Source of the DNA: Rhizobium pisi
GTDB taxonomy: Bacteria > Pseudomonadota > Alphaproteobacteria > Rhizobiales > Rhizobiaceae
Reading direction: 5' to 3'
Length of the DNA stretch: 64,000 nt
NCBI RefSeq assembly: GCF_003938655.1
Contig: NZ_RJJT01000027.1
Span: forward strand, 1 to 64,000
In this document: piece by piece, positions 17,831 to 26,699 of the stretch
Layout of the letters: every line of letters starts with the position of its first letter
Numbering within the stretch: the first letter of the stretch is position 1
Program-made: the position numbers and the translations under genes
The notes under the pieces: generated by a model
What the model saw: only the letters and a program-made list of their open reading frames with translations
Told to the model about the DNA's origin: nothing
Database searches by the model: none

Positions 17831-18619
17831 ATGACCCTCAAAGCCCGTGTGATCCCCTGCCTCGACGTCAAGGACGGCCGCGTCGTCAAGGGCGTCAACT
17901 TCCTCAATCTCGTCGATGCCGGCGATCCCGTCGAAGCGGCGAAGGCCTATGATGCGGCTGGCGCCGACGAACTCTGCTTCCTCGACATCACCGCCTCGTC
18001 GGACAATCGCGAGACGATCTTCGATGTCGTGTCGCGTACGGCGGACCAGTGCTTCATGCCGCTGACAGTCGGCGGCGGGGTGCGAACCATCGCCGATATC
18101 CGCAAGCTCCTGCTTTGCGGCGCCGACAAGGTCTCGATCAATTCGGCAGCCGTCAGCAATCCCGATTTTGTCACCGAGGCGGCCGACAAGTTCGGCGACC
18201 AGTGCATCGTCGTCTCGATTGACGCCAAGCGCCGGCGCACACAGGCGGTCGGCGGCGACAACCTCAGCGCCTGGGAAATCTATACACATGGCGGCCGCAA
18301 CGCGACCGGCATCGACGCCATCGAATTCGCCCAGAAGATGGTGGCGCATGGTGCCGGCGAACTGCTGGTCACCTCGATGGACCGCGACGGCACCAAGGTC
18401 GGCTATGATCTGGAACTGACGCGGGCGATCGCTGATGCAGTGCGGGTGCCGGTCATCGCCTCCGGCGGCGTCGGCGATCTCGACGATCTCGTCGCCGGGG
18501 TGAAGGAGGGCCACGCCAATGCGGTGCTCGCCGCCTCGATCTTCCATTTCGGAACCTATTCCGTCGGCGAGGCGAAACACTATATGTCGAAATGCGGCAT
18601 CGACATGCGTCTCGACTGA
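17831..18619 (+). CDS. hisF: Imidazole glycerol phosphate synthase, cyclase subunit
   Basis: A 262-residue barrel paralogous to HisA. The catalytic Asp12 is in PCLDVKDG and the second Asp in TSMDRDG; phosphate loops are VGGGVRT and ASGGVG. With HisH ammonia it converts PRFAR to imidazole glycerol phosphate and AICAR. Confidence 0.97.
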   Translation: MTLKARVIPCLDVKDGRVVKGVNFLNLVDAGDPVEAAKAYDAAGADELCFLDITASSDNRETIFDVVSRTADQCFMPLTVGGGVRTIADIRKLLLCGADKVSINSAAVSNPDFVTEAADKFGDQCIVVSIDAKRRRTQAVGGDNLSAWEIYTHGGRNATGIDAIEFAQKMVAHGAGELLVTSMDRDGTKVGYDLELTRAIADAVRVPVIASGGVGDLDDLVAGVKEGHANAVLAASIFHFGTYSVGEAKHYMSKCGIDMRLD

Positions 18620-18636
18620 ACCTTGAAAGCGGACAT

Positions 18637-18960
18637 ATGAGCGGATTTTCCCTTTCCGATCTCGAAAGGATCGTCGCAGAGCGATCGAAAGCCTCGCCGG
18701 ATGAGTCCTGGACGGCCAAGCTCGTGGCCGCCGGTCAGCCGAAAGCGGCAAAGAAGCTGGGAGAAGAGGCGATCGAAGCCGTGATGGCGGCGGTAACAGG
18801 CGACCGCGACAATCTGACCTATGAAGCCGCCGATATGCTCTATCATCTCTTGGTCGTATTGAAGATTGCTGAAATACCGGTAGAGAATGTCATGGCCGAA
18901 CTTGAGCGCAGAACCGCGCAGTCCGGCCTCAAGGAAAAGGCCAGCCGGCAGAGTTCATGA
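18637..18960 (+). CDS. hisE: Phosphoribosyl-ATP pyrophosphatase
   Basis: A 107-residue all-helical pyrophosphatase for step two of the histidine pathway, monofunctional (no HisI fused). The metal-binding acidic helices KKLGEEAIEAVMAA and YEAADMLYHLLVVL are present. ATG 18637 (MSGFSLSDLERIV) is chosen over an earlier in-frame start inside hisF. Its TGA overlaps the coaA ATG (ATGA). Confidence 0.95.
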   Translation: MSGFSLSDLERIVAERSKASPDESWTAKLVAAGQPKAAKKLGEEAIEAVMAAVTGDRDNLTYEAADMLYHLLVVLKIAEIPVENVMAELERRTAQSGLKEKASRQSS

Positions 18961-19952
18961 GTATCGCGACTGAGATTATCGGGGTGCCGGAAACGTTGGA
19001 TCACTTCCAGTCGGAATCCTATTCGCCCTACCATTTCTTCTCCTCCGAACAATGGGCGAAATTCCGGGCCGACACGCCGCTGACGCTGACCGGCGACGAA
19101 GTCAACCGACTGCGCTCGATGGGCGACCCGATCGATCTCAAGGAAGTCAGGCGCATTTATCTCTCGCTGTCGCGGCTGCTTTCGGCGCATGTCGAATCCT
19201 CGCAGATGCTATTCGAGCAGCGCAACCGCTTTCTCAGCCTGTCCGATGTGACGAAGACCCCTTTCGTCATCGGCATCGCCGGTTCGGTCGCAGTGGGAAA
19301 ATCGACCACGGCGCGTATCCTCAAGGAGCTCCTGGGACGCTGGCCTTCCAGCCCGAAGGTCGATCTCATCACCACCGACGGCTTCCTCTATCCGAACGCC
19401 GAGCTGCAGCGAAAAAAACTGATGCAGCGCAAGGGTTTCCCGGAAAGCTACGATACCGGCGCCATTTTGCGCTTCCTCTCGGCGATCAAGGCCGGGCGGC
19501 CGGATGTGAAGGCGCCCAGTTATTCGCACCTCGTCTATGATGTACTGCCGGACGAGTACAAAATCGTCGACCGGCCCGACATTCTGATCTTCGAAGGTAT
19601 CAACGTGCTGCAATCGCGCGACCTGCCGGCCGACGGCAAGATCGTGCCGATGGTGTCAGACTTCTTCGACTTCTCGATCTATATCGATGCCGCGGAAAGC
19701 CAGATCCATAACTGGTACGTCACGCGCTTCATGCGGCTGCGGGAGACCGCCTTCCGCGATCCGAACTCCTATTTCCATCGCTACGCCTCGATCACCGACG
19801 CGGAGGCGCTTGAAATCGCCGAGGATCTCTGGACGAATATCAACCTGAAGAACCTCAGGCAAAACATCCTGCCGACGCGGCCGCGCGCCGATCTGATCCT
19901 GAAAAAGGGCAAGGATCATCTGATCGAACAAGTCGCGCTGCGAAAACTATAG
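18957..19952 (+). CDS. coaA: Type I pantothenate kinase
   Basis: A 331-residue kinase for the first and controlling step of coenzyme A synthesis. The P-loop is GSVAVGKSTTAR, followed by TTDGFLYPN and IFEGINVLQ of the CoaA/PRK fold. It is the last gene of the his cluster, coupled to hisE by a four-base overlap, and converges on alkB with 21 bases between. The second CoA gene in the window is coaE at 59374. Confidence 0.96.
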   Translation: MSIATEIIGVPETLDHFQSESYSPYHFFSSEQWAKFRADTPLTLTGDEVNRLRSMGDPIDLKEVRRIYLSLSRLLSAHVESSQMLFEQRNRFLSLSDVTKTPFVIGIAGSVAVGKSTTARILKELLGRWPSSPKVDLITTDGFLYPNAELQRKKLMQRKGFPESYDTGAILRFLSAIKAGRPDVKAPSYSHLVYDVLPDEYKIVDRPDILIFEGINVLQSRDLPADGKIVPMVSDFFDFSIYIDAAESQIHNWYVTRFMRLRETAFRDPNSYFHRYASITDAEALEIAEDLWTNINLKNLRQNILPTRPRADLILKKGKDHLIEQVALRKL

Positions 19953-19973
19953 CAGGCGATCATATTCCGGATA

Positions 19974-20591
19974 TCAGGCCGAAGGATTGACGCGGCGCAG
20001 CGTCAGGTTGATGCGGCCGCCATTTTTCAGCAGCGTCGAGGTCGCCGGATGTATGCGGTCGACACCGTGGAAACAAAGCCTCCCCTCACCGCCCAACACG
20101 ACCAGATCGCCGCTCGAAAGCTTGAAGGATAGTGTGCTATCATTGCGATTGAGACCGCCGACACGGAAGAGGCAGCTATTGCCGAGCGAGACCGAGACAA
20201 CAGGCGCCTGCAGATCCTGCTCGTCCTTGTCCTGATGCAGGCCCATGCGGGCGTCGTCGGAGTAGAAATTGACGAGGCAGGCCTCGGGTGGCTTGTCGTA
20301 ACCTGACACATCGTTCCAGATATCGAGCAGCTGCTGCGGCATATCAGGCCAAGGCCTGCCGGTTGCCGGATGCGTCGGCTGATACCGATAGCCGCGCTCC
20401 TTGTCCGTAACCCAGCCGAGCGGCCCGCAATTGGTCATCCGCACGGACATCGGCTTGCCGGTGCCCGGCATGACAGGCACATAGAGCGGCGCTTCGGCGA
20501 CGACCGCGCGGATCGCCTCGACCAGGGCTTCCTGGCGGGCGCGATCGAGATAGCCGGGGAGATGACGGATGCCGTTCAGGAGTCCAGGCAT
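19974..20591 (-). CDS. alkB: Alpha-ketoglutarate-dependent DNA/RNA dealkylase AlkB
   Basis: A 205-residue Fe(II)/2-oxoglutarate dioxygenase that removes methyl groups from 1-methyladenine and 3-methylcytosine. Iron ligands are His119 and Asp121 (HQDKDE) and His175 (CFHGVDR); the 2-oxoglutarate-binding RxNxTxR motif is R193-R199 (RINLTLR). It begins one base after the arfB stop, so the two form an operon: damage reversal beside ribosome rescue. No adjacent Ada regulator is seen. Confidence 0.95.
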   Translation of the reverse strand: MPGLLNGIRHLPGYLDRARQEALVEAIRAVVAEAPLYVPVMPGTGKPMSVRMTNCGPLGWVTDKERGYRYQPTHPATGRPWPDMPQQLLDIWNDVSGYDKPPEACLVNFYSDDARMGLHQDKDEQDLQAPVVSVSLGNSCLFRVGGLNRNDSTLSFKLSSGDLVVLGGEGRLCFHGVDRIHPATSTLLKNGGRINLTLRRVNPSA

Positions 20592-20592
20592 C

Positions 20593-21030
20593 TCAATCGC
20601 CGCCGCCGGGGCGGCCGCGCATTTTCTTGACTTCCGAGCGGCCGGATTTTTCCTTCAGGCGGCGCTCAACCGAGCCTTTGGTCGGCTTGGTCTTCTTGCG
20701 CGGCGGTGGTGGCGGCTTGGCAGCCTCCAGAATCAGTTCCTTCAGCCGCTCGCGCGCATCCTCGCGGTTGCGGTCCTGGCTGCGAAAGCGGCTTGCCTCG
20801 ATCATCAGCACGCCCTCCTTCGACAAACGCCGGCCGGCGAGTTTGATCGCATTGGCCTTGACGCGCTCATTGAGGGAGGGCGAATTCGCAATGTTGTAGA
20901 ACAGCTGGACTGCCGTTGAGACCTTGTTGACGTTTTGCCCGCCGGGACCGCCCGCCAGGACGAACTGTTCCGTCAGCTCCCATCCCGCGATGGTAATCCT
21001 GTCATCGATGTAGAGCGCTTCGCTGGCCAT
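20593..21030 (-). CDS. arfB: Alternative ribosome-rescue factor ArfB (YaeJ)
   Basis: A 145-residue codon-independent peptide-release factor. The GGQ motif is in AGGPGGQNVNK (residues ~26-36), and a lysine/arginine-rich C-terminal tail (RKKTKPTKGSVERRLKEKS) enters the empty mRNA channel of stalled ribosomes. It has no codon-recognition domain, which separates it from RF1/RF2. It is the first gene of arfB-alkB. Confidence 0.94.
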   Translation of the reverse strand: MASEALYIDDRITIAGWELTEQFVLAGGPGGQNVNKVSTAVQLFYNIANSPSLNERVKANAIKLAGRRLSKEGVLMIEASRFRSQDRNREDARERLKELILEAAKPPPPPRKKTKPTKGSVERRLKEKSGRSEVKKMRGRPGGGD

Positions 21031-21084
21031 GCGGCGTTCTATCTCATATCGGCAATGAATTGAAAATATCGGTCGTCAAAGCGA

Positions 21085-21113
21085 AAACCCGGCAATCCTG
21101 CGATGCCGGGTTT
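21085..21113 (-). terminator. Terminator of pckA
   Basis: A perfect ten-base stem AAACCCGGCA/TGCCGGGTTT with a nine-base loop lies 25 bases past the pckA stop, with the T-run on the minus strand. Confidence 0.75.
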
Positions 21114-21137
21114 CACGTGAGTCAGGGATTTTTCCTG

Positions 21138-22748
21138 TTATTCGGCTGCGACTTTCACGCCGGGAGCCGCGTCGCGGACGCCGCCATCGACATGACCCTC
21201 GAACTTGGCGAAGTTGGCGATGAACATCGAGACCAGTTTTTCGGCCTGCGCGTCATAGGCCGCCTTGTCGGCCCAGGTCGAGCGCGGATCGAGAATGCCG
21301 CCGTCGACGCCGTTGACGGAAACCGGCACGGCGAAGCCGAAATTCGGATCCGCGCGGAATTCCACCTGGCCGAGTTCGCCGCTCAGGGCAGCGGCCAGAA
21401 GGGCGCGCGTCGCCTTGATCGGCATGCGCTTGCCGGTGCCGTAGGCGCCGCCAGTCCAGCCGGTATTGACGAGCCAGCATTCGACGCCGTGGCGACCGAT
21501 CAGATCCTTGAGCAGGTTGCCGTATTCGGCCGGGTGGCGCGGCATGAATGGCGCGCCGAAGCAGGTGGAGAAGGTCGCTTCCGGCTCGACGACACCCTTT
21601 TCGGTGCCCGCCACCTTGGCGGTGTAGCCGGAGAGGAAGTGATACATCGCCTGATCGGGCGTCAAACGCGCGATCGGCGGCATGACGCCGAAGGCATCGG
21701 CGGTCAGCATGATGATCGTCTTCGGATGGCCGGCCCGGCCCGTTTCCGAGGCGTTCGGGATGAAATCCATCGGATAGGCGCAGCGGGTGTTCTCGGTCAG
21801 CGATCCGTCGTCGAAATCCGGCTCGCGACGTTCGTTCAGCACGACGTTTTCGAGCACGGTGCCGAACCGCTGGGTCGTCGCATAGATTTCCGGCTCGGCT
21901 TCGGCCGAAAGACGGATGGTCTTGGCGTAGCAGCCGCCTTCGAAGTTGAAGATGCCGTTTTCGCTCCAGCCGTGTTCGTCATCGCCGATCAGCGTGCGGG
22001 CCGGATCGGCCGAAAGCGTTGTCTTGCCCGTGCCGGAAAGGCCGAAGAAGATCGCCGAATCACCTTCCGGGCCGACATTGGCCGAGCAATGCATCGGCAT
22101 CACGCCCTTGGCCGGCAGCAGGTAGTTGAGCACGGTGAAGACCGACTTCTTCATTTCGCCGGCATAGGAGGTGCCGCCGATGAGGACGAGGCCGTTGGTG
22201 AGGTCGCAGGCGATCACCGTTTCCGAACGGCAGCCGTGGCGCGCCGGATCGGCCTTGAAGCTCGGCAGATCGATAATCGTCAGCTTCGGCACGAAAGTGG
22301 GCAGCGCCGCTGCATCGGGGCGAATGAGCAGATTGCGGATGAACAGCGAATGCCAGGCAAACTCGGTCACGACGCGGGTCGGCAGGGCGTGGCCTTCTTC
22401 GGCACCGCCGACGAGGTCCTGGACGAAAAGGTCCTTGCCCGCGGCATGCGCCACCATGTCGTCGCGCAGCAGGGCAAAATGCTCCGGCGAGAGCGGCTTG
22501 TTGTTGTCCCACCAGATTTCGCCATCGGTATTGGCGTCGCGAACGACGAACTTGTCGCGCGGCGAACGGCCCGTGTGCTGGCCGGTGATGGCCCGGAGCG
22601 CGCCCTGAGCGGTCAGTTCGGCTTCACCCCGGCGGATCGATTCCTCATAGAGTGCTGCGGCGGAAAAGTTATAGCGAACGCTGGCTGCGCCGCCCAATCC
22701 AACCGTTTTCAGCTCCGTTGCCGGGTTATGAACTCCGAACTTTTCCAT
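21138..22748 (-). CDS. pckA: Phosphoenolpyruvate carboxykinase (ATP)
   Basis: A 536-residue gluconeogenic enzyme converting oxaloacetate plus ATP to PEP, needed by rhizobia growing on C4-dicarboxylates. The kinase P-loop is GLSGTGKTTLS, with RSPRDKF and the metal site GDDEHGW nearby. Start ATG 22748 (MEKFGVHNPATEL) follows AAGGGA; the earlier frame start at 22856 lies in an A/T-rich leader. It is divergent from chvI across 320 bases, and regulation from that shared region is likely. Confidence 0.97.
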   Translation of the reverse strand: MEKFGVHNPATELKTVGLGGAASVRYNFSAAALYEESIRRGEAELTAQGALRAITGQHTGRSPRDKFVVRDANTDGEIWWDNNKPLSPEHFALLRDDMVAHAAGKDLFVQDLVGGAEEGHALPTRVVTEFAWHSLFIRNLLIRPDAAALPTFVPKLTIIDLPSFKADPARHGCRSETVIACDLTNGLVLIGGTSYAGEMKKSVFTVLNYLLPAKGVMPMHCSANVGPEGDSAIFFGLSGTGKTTLSADPARTLIGDDEHGWSENGIFNFEGGCYAKTIRLSAEAEPEIYATTQRFGTVLENVVLNERREPDFDDGSLTENTRCAYPMDFIPNASETGRAGHPKTIIMLTADAFGVMPPIARLTPDQAMYHFLSGYTAKVAGTEKGVVEPEATFSTCFGAPFMPRHPAEYGNLLKDLIGRHGVECWLVNTGWTGGAYGTGKRMPIKATRALLAAALSGELGQVEFRADPNFGFAVPVSVNGVDGGILDPRSTWADKAAYDAQAEKLVSMFIANFAKFEGHVDGGVRDAAPGVKVAAE

Positions 22749-23068
22749 GGCTAGTTCCCTTTGCTCAGGCGCATTGCCGTTAACACTAAGCGCGAAAATA
22801 CGGGGAGAAATTTTAAAACACAAGAGACTGAAATTGAGAAAATCCAGTAATATCAAATAATTAATCGATTTAAATTTATCGCGTTCTTTTTAAATCGTTT
22901 GAAAGATCGCGTTGAAACATTTTCCCGCACACCTTCAGATTGCGGTCGAATTTAACAACAATCCTCCCCTTTATCTTTGCCACAATTTGTTCCACCTTTA
23001 TCCTCCATAAGCGCATCCGGTCACTGAGACCGCCTGGGGACGACCAAAATCCGGGAGATTGCGCACTG
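22749..23068. other. A/T-rich divergent regulatory region between pckA and chvI
   Basis: These 320 bases contain no supported gene. The stretch 22800-22910 is unusually A/T-rich for this chromosome (several TTTAAAT/TTTTTAAAT runs) and must hold the leftward pckA promoter. 22940-23068 leads to chvI. I cannot name a specific regulator site from sequence alone. Confidence 0.5.
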
Positions 23069-23824
23069 ATGACGGAGACCAACACCATGCCGACAATCGC
23101 GCTCGTTGATGACGACCGCAACATCCTCACCTCGGTGTCGATCGCGCTGGAGGCCGAAGGATACAAGGTCGAAACCTATACGGACGGAGCCTCGGCGCTC
23201 GACGGCCTTCTGGCTCGACCGCCGCAGCTTGCGATCTTTGATATCAAGATGCCGCGCATGGACGGCATGGAACTCTTGCGCCGCCTGCGGCAGAAATCGG
23301 ATATCCCGGTCATTTTCCTCACCTCCAAGGATGAGGAGATCGACGAGCTCTTCGGCTTGAAGATGGGTGCCGACGATTTCATCACCAAGCCTTTCTCGCA
23401 GCGTCTGCTGGTGGAGCGCGTGCGCGCCGTCCTGCGCCGCGCCTCGAGCCGCGAAGCCGCAGCCGCCGGCGGCACAAGCCCTACCGGCACGCCGAAAGCC
23501 GGCGCGGTGCAGCAGGCCCGCTCACTGGAGCGCGGGCAACTCGTCATGGACCAGGAACGCCATACCTGCACATGGAAGGGTGAGGCCGTGACGCTGACGG
23601 TGACGGAATTCCTGATTCTGCATTCGCTGGCGCAGCGCCCCGGCGTCGTCAAGAGCCGTGACGCATTGATGGATGCGGCCTATGACGAACAGGTCTATGT
23701 CGACGACCGGACCATCGACAGCCACATCAAGCGGCTTCGCAAGAAATTCAAGATGGTCGATACCGATTTTGATATGATTGAAACGCTTTACGGAGTGGGA
23801 TACCGCTTCCGCGAAGCAGCCTGA
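23069..23824 (+). CDS. chvI: Response regulator ChvI (OmpR family)
   Basis: A 251-residue OmpR-type regulator: receiver domain with phospho-acceptor Asp58 in AIFDIKMPRMDG, then a winged-helix DNA-binding domain ending YGVGYRF. Two starts are plausible: ATG 23069 (MTETNTM) and ATG 23087 (MPTIALV), the latter matching homologues and having GGAG at 23074-23077. The ChvG-ChvI system controls envelope, exopolysaccharide and acid responses and is essential or symbiosis-critical in rhizobia. chvG follows 77 bases downstream. Confidence 0.95.
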   Translation: MTETNTMPTIALVDDDRNILTSVSIALEAEGYKVETYTDGASALDGLLARPPQLAIFDIKMPRMDGMELLRRLRQKSDIPVIFLTSKDEEIDELFGLKMGADDFITKPFSQRLLVERVRAVLRRASSREAAAAGGTSPTGTPKAGAVQQARSLERGQLVMDQERHTCTWKGEAVTLTVTEFLILHSLAQRPGVVKSRDALMDAAYDEQVYVDDRTIDSHIKRLRKKFKMVDTDFDMIETLYGVGYRFREAA

Positions 23825-23860
23825 CGCCTTACGGCGCGGCAAGAGACGATTGAGGGTTGC

Positions 23861-23879
23861 GGGCCGGTCCATCCGGCCC
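23861..23879 (+). other. Short GC-rich hairpin between chvI and chvG
   Basis: GGGCCGG (23861-23867) pairs perfectly with CCGGCCC (23873-23879) around TCCAT. It sits in the 77-base chvI-chvG gap, just ahead of the chvG ribosome site, without a T-run. It could tune translation or stabilise the chvI mRNA end, but this is inference. Confidence 0.4.
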
Positions 23880-23901
23880 CGCCCTTCGAAAGGGCCTGTC
23901 A

Positions 23902-25692
23902 TTGGCACAATTGGTGCAGGAAAGGGATCTGGACGATGCGGAGGGGCTGAGCAGCCCTCTCGCCCGAGGACGCCGTTGGTCGCATCCCTTCACGCTGATC
24001 CGCCGGATCTTCGGCAATGCCGTCTTTTCGAGCCTGACGCGGCGCATCGTCTTCTTCAATCTCGCCGCGCTGGTCGTGCTCGTCGGCGGCATCCTCTACC
24101 TCAACCAGTTTCGCGAAGGGCTGATCGACGCCCGCGCCGAAAGCCTTTTGACGCAAGGTGAGATCATCGCCGGCGCCGTTTCGGCCTCTGCGTCGGTCGA
24201 TACGAACTCGATCACCATCGATCCGCAGAAGCTTCTCGAGCTGCAGGCCGGCCAGAGCATCACTCCGGTGCCGAATGACGAGGATCTCGAATTCCCGATC
24301 GATCCCGAGAAGGTCGCCCCGGTTCTGCGCCGGCTGATCTCTCCGACACGCACGCGCGCACGCATCTTCGACGCCGACGCCAATCTGCTGCTCGATTCGC
24401 GTCATCTCTATTCACGCGGCCAGGTGCTGCGCTTCGACCTGCCGCCGGTCGAGGAGGAGAAGCAGACCTGGAGCGATTGGTTCGCGACCCTGTTCAACAA
24501 GGCGCTGCAGCCCGGCAATCTGCCACTCTACAAGGAAGCGCCGGGCGGCGACGGCTCGATCTATCCCGAAGTCATGAACGCGCTGACCGGCGTACGCGGC
24601 GCGGTGGTGCGTACGACTGAGAAAGGCGAGCTCATCGTTTCCGTCGCCGTGCCGATCCAGCGCTTTCGCGCCGTACTCGGCGTCTTGCTGCTGTCGACGC
24701 AGGCGGGCGATATCGACAATATCGTTCATGCCGAACGGCTGGCCATCATGCGGGTCTTCGGCGTCGCCACCCTCGTCAACGTGCTGCTTTCCCTGGTGTT
24801 GTCGTCGACGATCGCCAACCCGCTGCGCCGGCTTTCGGCGGCCGCCATCCGTGTCCGCCGCGGCGCCAAGACGCGCGAGGAGATCCCGGACTTTTCCGCC
24901 CGCCAGGACGAAATCGGCAATCTTTCCATTGCATTGCGCGAGATGACGACGGCGCTCTACGACCGCATCGATGCGATCGAGAGCTTTGCGGCTGACGTCA
25001 GCCATGAGCTCAAGAACCCGCTGACCTCACTGCGCAGCGCCGTCGAGACACTGCCGCTCGCCAAATCCGAGGATTCCAAGAAACGGCTGCTCGATGTCAT
25101 CCAGCACGATGTCCGCCGCCTCGACCGCCTGATCAGCGATATTTCTGACGCCTCGCGTCTTGACGCCGAACTCGCGCGGGTCGACGCCGGCACCGTCGAC
25201 ATGGAAGTGCTGCTGCGTGACCTGATCGATGTGTCGCGCCAGATCAGGGGCACTAAGAAGCAGGTGGAGATCGAATATTCCATCGAGCGCAAGCCGAACG
25301 TGAAGGCGCGCTTCGTCGTCAATGGCCACGATCTGCGCATCGGCCAGATCGTGACGAACCTGATCGAGAACGCCCGTTCCTTCGTGCCTGAGAAGGGCGG
25401 CAAGATCACCGTGCGGCTGGTGCGAACGCGATCACGCTGCATCACCTATATCGAGGACAACGGCCCCGGCATCCAGGCGGAAAATATCGACCGCATCTTC
25501 GAGCGCTTCTATACGGACCGGCCGGAATCGGAAGGTTTCGGCCAGAATTCCGGCCTCGGCCTTTCGATCAGCCGCCAGATCGCCGAAGCCCATGGCGGTT
25601 CGCTGAGGGCGGAGAACATCACCAACGGCGAAAATGGGCATGTGCTCGGCGCGCGCTTCATCCTTGCTCTGCCCCTCGATGCCGCCGCATGA
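23902..25692 (+). CDS. chvG: Sensor histidine kinase ChvG (ExoS)
   Basis: A 596-residue membrane kinase: cytosolic N-terminus, first membrane span (~IVFFNLAALVVLVGGILYL), a periplasmic sensor of ~200 residues, second span near LAIMRVFGVATLVNVLLSLV, HAMP linker, dimerisation helix with His368 (VSHELKNPLTSLR) and the ATPase domain (NLIENARSF, DNGPGI, SGLGLSIS). I choose TTG 23902, seven bases after AAGGG, because the length then matches family members; another TTG at 23857 would add 15 residues. It overlaps hprK by four bases. Confidence 0.94.
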   Translation: MAQLVQERDLDDAEGLSSPLARGRRWSHPFTLIRRIFGNAVFSSLTRRIVFFNLAALVVLVGGILYLNQFREGLIDARAESLLTQGEIIAGAVSASASVDTNSITIDPQKLLELQAGQSITPVPNDEDLEFPIDPEKVAPVLRRLISPTRTRARIFDADANLLLDSRHLYSRGQVLRFDLPPVEEEKQTWSDWFATLFNKALQPGNLPLYKEAPGGDGSIYPEVMNALTGVRGAVVRTTEKGELIVSVAVPIQRFRAVLGVLLLSTQAGDIDNIVHAERLAIMRVFGVATLVNVLLSLVLSSTIANPLRRLSAAAIRVRRGAKTREEIPDFSARQDEIGNLSIALREMTTALYDRIDAIESFAADVSHELKNPLTSLRSAVETLPLAKSEDSKKRLLDVIQHDVRRLDRLISDISDASRLDAELARVDAGTVDMEVLLRDLIDVSRQIRGTKKQVEIEYSIERKPNVKARFVVNGHDLRIGQIVTNLIENARSFVPEKGGKITVRLVRTRSRCITYIEDNGPGIQAENIDRIFERFYTDRPESEGFGQNSGLGLSISRQIAEAHGGSLRAENITNGENGHVLGARFILALPLDAAA

Positions 25693-26138
25693 CGGAAGCC
25701 CCGAACATTCATGCGACGGCGATCGTCGTGGGCAGGACCGGGCTTCTGTTCAGCGGACCCTCCGGCTGGGGAAAATCGATGCTGGCCTTCTCCTGCATGA
25801 CCGAGGCGCGCCGGCTGGGTCTCTTCACGGCGCTGGTTGCAGACGACCAGGTTCTTCTTTCGAAGGAAGCCGGCTCGGTGATCGCCGCATGCCCGCCATC
25901 GATCGCCGGGCTGATCGAGCTTCGCGGCACCGGCATCGTCCGGCAGGATCATGTCCCCCAGGCGACCATGCATTATGCCGTGCTTCCCGGCAGCGCTTCC
26001 GGTGAAAACCGCATCCCCCCCGAGGGCGAAATCGTCAGCCTTGCGGCCGGTTTTTCGCTTCCCGCATTGCGGTTGCTCACAAACGTCCCCTCGCCCCTTG
26101 CGATCCTGATGGCGAAAGCGCCGGATATCGGCGATTAA
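25689..26138 (+). CDS. hprK: HPr kinase/phosphorylase, short alphaproteobacterial form
   Basis: A 149-residue protein containing only the catalytic part of HPr kinase: P-loop GPSGWGKS (residues 23-30) and the signature ADDQVLLSKE. The N-terminal domain of the Gram-positive enzyme is absent, as is usual in rhizobia. It should phosphorylate a serine on the HPr encoded 560 bases downstream, linking PTS signalling with the ChvGI system whose kinase gene it overlaps. Confidence 0.92.
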   Translation: MTEAPNIHATAIVVGRTGLLFSGPSGWGKSMLAFSCMTEARRLGLFTALVADDQVLLSKEAGSVIAACPPSIAGLIELRGTGIVRQDHVPQATMHYAVLPGSASGENRIPPEGEIVSLAAGFSLPALRLLTNVPSPLAILMAKAPDIGD

Positions 26139-26288
26139 AGCCTTCAAGATTGGCCAATCTGCCTTATATATTTGCATTTTTATCTTGCACTTCAGCTTTT
26201 CATAGCCAAGATGTGCCGCCACCGGTGGACGTCATTGCTGCATTGCGATATCTGGGCCACCGTTTGCGTATATGGGAGCAGTAATATC

Positions 26289-26690
26289 ATGATCGGACTT
26301 GTGCTTGTCACTCATGGCAAGCTGGCTGAAGAGTTTCGTCATGCTGTCGAGCACGTCGTCGGTCCTCAGAAATTCATCGAGACGGTCTGTATTGGCCCCG
26401 AAGACGACATGGACCAGAGACGGCAGGACATTCTGGCAGCTGTTTCCGGCGCCGACGACGGCCATGGCGTCGTCATCCTGACCGACATGTTCGGTGGCAC
26501 GCCGTCCAATCTTGCCATATCGGTCATGAGCAGTGGTCATACGGAAGTCATTGCCGGGGTCAATCTGCCGATGCTGATCAAGCTTGCCGGCGTGCGCGGC
26601 GAGAACAACATGGAGAAGGCACTGGTGGAGGCTTCCGAAGCAGGGCGGAAATACATCAATGTCGCGAGCCGCGTGCTCAGCGGAAAATAA
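26289..26690 (+). CDS. PTS EIIA component of the mannose/fructose family
   Basis: A 133-residue EIIA-Man domain. The phosphorylated His9 is in LVTHGKLAEEF, and LTDMFGGTPSN is the family signature. No EIIB, EIIC or EIID gene is nearby, so it probably has a regulatory role in an incomplete (nitrogen-type) phosphorelay rather than sugar import. ATG 26289 follows an A/T-rich 150-base gap that likely holds a promoter. ptsH follows nine bases later. Confidence 0.92.
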   Translation: MIGLVLVTHGKLAEEFRHAVEHVVGPQKFIETVCIGPEDDMDQRRQDILAAVSGADDGHGVVILTDMFGGTPSNLAISVMSSGHTEVIAGVNLPMLIKLAGVRGENNMEKALVEASEAGRKYINVASRVLSGK

Positions 26691-26699
26691 CGGACTTTC

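Noticed and set aside
22876..23166. A 96-codon frame on the minus strand ahead of chvI
   Set aside because: It overlaps the chvI start, has no ribosome site and no recognisable similarity.
26172..26288. Upstream extension of the EIIA gene by 39 codons
   Set aside because: The EIIA-Man domain starts exactly at ATG 26289, and the extension is A/T-rich spacer.
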